DNA of 64,000 nt from Neospora caninum Liverpool. Taxonomy: Eukaryota; Apicomplexa; Conoidasida; Eucoccidiorida; Sarcocystidae. Both the position numbers and the translations under genes were made by a program. Position 1 is the stretch's first letter; every line of letters begins with the position of its first letter. This document shows, in pieces, positions 61,643 to 64,000 of the stretch. The notes beneath the pieces were generated by a model. It saw nothing but the letters and a program-made list of their open reading frames with translations, did no database searches and was not told the DNA's origin. The stretch lies in NCBI RefSeq assembly GCF_000208865.1, contig NC_018395.1, positions 2,821,920 through 2,885,919 of the forward strand. The letters run 5' to 3'.

Positions 61643-63693
61643 TCACGCGGACTTGGGTGCAGAGACGGTCAAGATTTCTGCATGTCTCTTCCGGGCGTCT
61701 TCCCGTCTTGCCAAACTCGCCCCACCGGCGAAGTTAGGATCCAAAAGTGTAATGCCGGTGTCGGAGAGCAGATGCGTGGCGGAAGCGTCGCCCATTCGGT
61801 CTCTTCGACTGCTTCCGGGATCGTAGCAGATTTGGTCTGTGCAACGGTCGCTGATTGTGGTAACGGAGGGCGTGACACAAGCTCTATTTTCGTGCGTTAG
61901 TGCACGAGGTGACGAGGCACTTGCGGCCAGGGGTGCGAGAACGTAGTGATATTCCCTCTCTACTCCTTTGACTGGCTGAGGTAAGATGCAGTTTTGTCCA
62001 GAACCCCGGTGCCGAAACACTCTTAGCGGTGCTCACCGATGGATCTGCCCGGTGCTCACTATATCGCAAGCAAAAGATGTCGAATTCTTTTCACACACTC
62101 GGGATTTGTTACCTCAAAGCTGCGTATATCGCGTCACGCCAAACCGTGGTGAAACGGTCTTTTCACGACTTGGGCTTTGCTTTTGAAGCTCCACCACTAC
62201 CGTGGTCTCCTTTCGCTTGCCATTTACCCGGGTGACTCGATGTGATCCACGGAATACCGTAGAGCACTGCTACACTAGGGAGGGACCGCGCGTCAGGAAT
62301 GTCCCGTGCACATGGGAGGTCCGCAGATACGTCTCGGGGCGCGCCGCTTTGCTTTTTAGCCCCTAGATCCGTTGCGCCCGCAGCACTCCCGACAGAAGAT
62401 TTTTTCCTGAAGTCGGACCCGGAATGCGTGTCTGATGTGGCAGCGCCGCCGCTGCGCTTTTTGTCAAGGTTCCGCAAACTCGGCTCAAGGGAGGTGCTGA
62501 GCATCAGAGACAAGTGACGCGAGAGAGACCATGAACACAGGGACGCCCGCATCTTACAGAGGACGCCGATAACGCCTTCCGATTCTCTGCTCCGAAAAGT
62601 GCAATTTAGGAATTGCCAGAATGCGCATTCATGTACCACATTTTCCGTCTTGGAGACATAAGACGCTCTTCTACCCTTTTCCCTCGCACCGCACATTTCG
62701 AAGCAAGCACTTGTCCCCCCACTGCTGCATTCCAGTAGCAGCTTACGCAATGCTTGCCAGTGTTTGCTGGGTCATGAGCAGTTCGCTGAGAGTTCTCGCT
62801 CCCTGTCTGACGGCAGCCTCTGGCGACGAGTAGTCATTCAAAACAATGGCGCTGACCCCTGAGGAACAGCAAGTGGACGACAGCAATGTCTTCTGCCGTG
62901 ACTAGTGAAGGCAGGGGCATGAACGAACTGCTGCTTTTTATTGGCCCCGCTGTGCACAGACTCTCTGTGTCTTGCTGCAGAGCCGCCTCGGCAGGTGTAC
63001 GCCAAAGAAGGAACAAAGACCTACGGCGGACGAGAGCCTTGTGTGGTTAGGAAAAGTCTTCGTCGGTTAAGAAAGGCGTAGGCACATGTGGTTGGATACG
63101 TGCCTGGAAGACTCATGCTCAGTGTCCAAAACATTCACAAACACGGCTATGGAAATAGGTATGGAGTCGTACGCGCCTTGAAGAGAAAGGAGGAGCACCA
63201 AGTCACAATCGCCCCATGTAAATGGTATTTTCTGCTTATACATATATATATATATATATGTCTGGAGTCATACGCACCTTGAAGAGAAAGGAGGAGCACC
63301 AAGTCACAATCGCTCCATGTCAATGGTATTTTCTGCTTTATTTTTGAAGAGCGCCGAGGCAAACCGTGCATGGCGGCCTTGTGGGAGTCCCAGTCAAGGG
63401 TTCCGATCAACATCAGATGACTCAAGTCCAGGGCCAGCAGCCGCGACGAACTGATGCTGGTCCGTAAGACCGGCTCAATAGACGGAGTCCACACAACTTG
63501 AGGACTCTGTGTGCATATGCAGTCGATGAAATCCTCTGTGGTGTACCTGAGGAAGAAACTGAAAACAAAACCTTACGCGTGCGTTGGAGGGATCAACTTC
63601 GGGATGCACAGCACTGGGAATGCCCTCGTTGATATCCCCAGGCGACTCCACCGAAACGACGACCGAGGAATATACTTCAACCATTCTTCATCT
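61643..63693 (-). CDS. unknown protein with HEAT/armadillo-like helices, 5' part outside the window
   Basis: Exons in transcript order: 63577-63693 (enters at phase 2), 63365-63558 (or from 63546), 62747-62858, 62228-62496, 61643-61836; downstream phases 2/1/2/1 all agree and the stop is in frame. The visible protein runs through RYTTEDFIDCICTQSPQ, WTPSIEPVLRTSISSSRLL, LMLIGTLDWDSHKAAMHG, VSAIVLNDYSSPEAAVRQGA and RTLSELLMTQQTLASIA, which looks like helical repeat structure. It then turns into a basic Ser/Gly-rich stretch (LDKKRSGGAATSDTHSG) and ends LTVSAPKSA. No family is recognised. The frame of the first exon (DEEWLKYIPRSSFRW) is less certain than the rest, because it needs an intron of only 18 or 30 nt to connect. 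More exons must lie to the right. Confidence 0.6.
63162..63341. repeat. two 78-nt direct repeats flanking a (TA)n microsatellite
   Basis: Copy 1 is 63162-63239 and copy 2 is 63263-63341 (offset 101 nt). They share GAGAAAGGAGGAGCACCAAG and TGGTATTTTCTGCTT, with about four substitutions between them. The 20-odd-nt gap is (TA)n at 63238-63260. Both lie in the intron 62859-63364 of the right-edge gene. Confidence 0.9.
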
Positions 63694-64000
63694 CTGTGTC
63701 TTGCTTTGTGTGTGTTTTCCTTGTTTCTTCGCGCCTCTGACAACCATGCCATTTTCTTTTCTTCTTTGGGTTTGGGCGATTGTGGGCTCTAACGGAGCAA
63801 AACCACTGGTTTCGACGAGTGCCCCGAACGCGGGAAAGCGCACCGCTCTAAACTGGCTGAGCCGGCCAGGCTGCACATGCAGCTCCATTACCTTGCACAG
63901 TGATTTGGACGATCGGAGGCGATCAAGTCGTGGGCCGCCGCTGCCTGATCATTGCTCTTTTGTTGACCTGTTGGAGAAGACGGAAGCCGCTCCTCATACT
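63694..64000. other. right edge, probable intron of the last gene
   Basis: Sequence upstream of the first visible exon of the - strand gene. A short - frame (63688-63888) with AVRFPAFGALVETSGF exists but does not connect by a clear splice site, so it is not called. Confidence 0.35.

Overview
The window looks like nuclear DNA of a tissue-cyst coccidian (Apicomplexa, Sarcocystidae; the Toxoplasma / Neospora / Hammondia / Besnoitia group). The evidence is GC-rich, intron-dense genes with long disordered Ser/Pro/Arg-rich insertions, (TA)n and (CA)n microsatellites in non-coding parts, a nuclear copy of mitochondrial cox1, and above all a complete MIC2-type microneme adhesin (signal peptide, integrin A domain, six thrombospondin repeats, transmembrane segment, short acidic tail). 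I cannot name the species. No rRNA, tRNA, CRISPR array, insertion sequence or virus-like gene was recognised.

Layout, left to right: (1) a TBC1D13-type Rab GTPase-activating protein on + (5' end outside the window); (2) a convergent spacer holding a purine repeat and the cox1 fragment; (3) a run of five genes on the - strand: a nine-exon gene of unknown function (674 aa), a very large TsaD/Kae1/Qri7 tRNA-modification enzyme, a protein with a possible chalcone-isomerase-like domain, a PIH1-domain co-chaperone subunit, and the NEDD8-activating E1 regulatory subunit (NAE1/APP-BP1); (4) a mitochondrial 2-oxoglutarate/malate-type carrier on +, divergent from NAE1; (5) a convergent spacer with a 72-bp tandem repeat; (6) the MIC2-type adhesin on -; (7) a divergent + gene with a PH-like C-terminal domain; (8) the 3' part of an unknown - strand gene running off the right edge.

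Most exon models were derived by hand from GT/AG sites plus reading-phase agreement. For NAE1, the carrier, MIC2, PIH1 and the unknown 674-aa gene the exon lengths sum to a multiple of three with matching phases at every junction, which is strong internal support. The genes do not form one pathway: they are unrelated housekeeping genes (Rab cycling, tRNA t6A, neddylation, HSP90/R2TP or dynein assembly, mitochondrial transport) around one invasion gene. No new multi-gene system is evident. The most notable items are the two GC-AG introns and split TBC domain, the oversized TsaD, the cox1 fragment, the 72-bp repeat, and a candidate 18- or 30-nt intron in the last gene.
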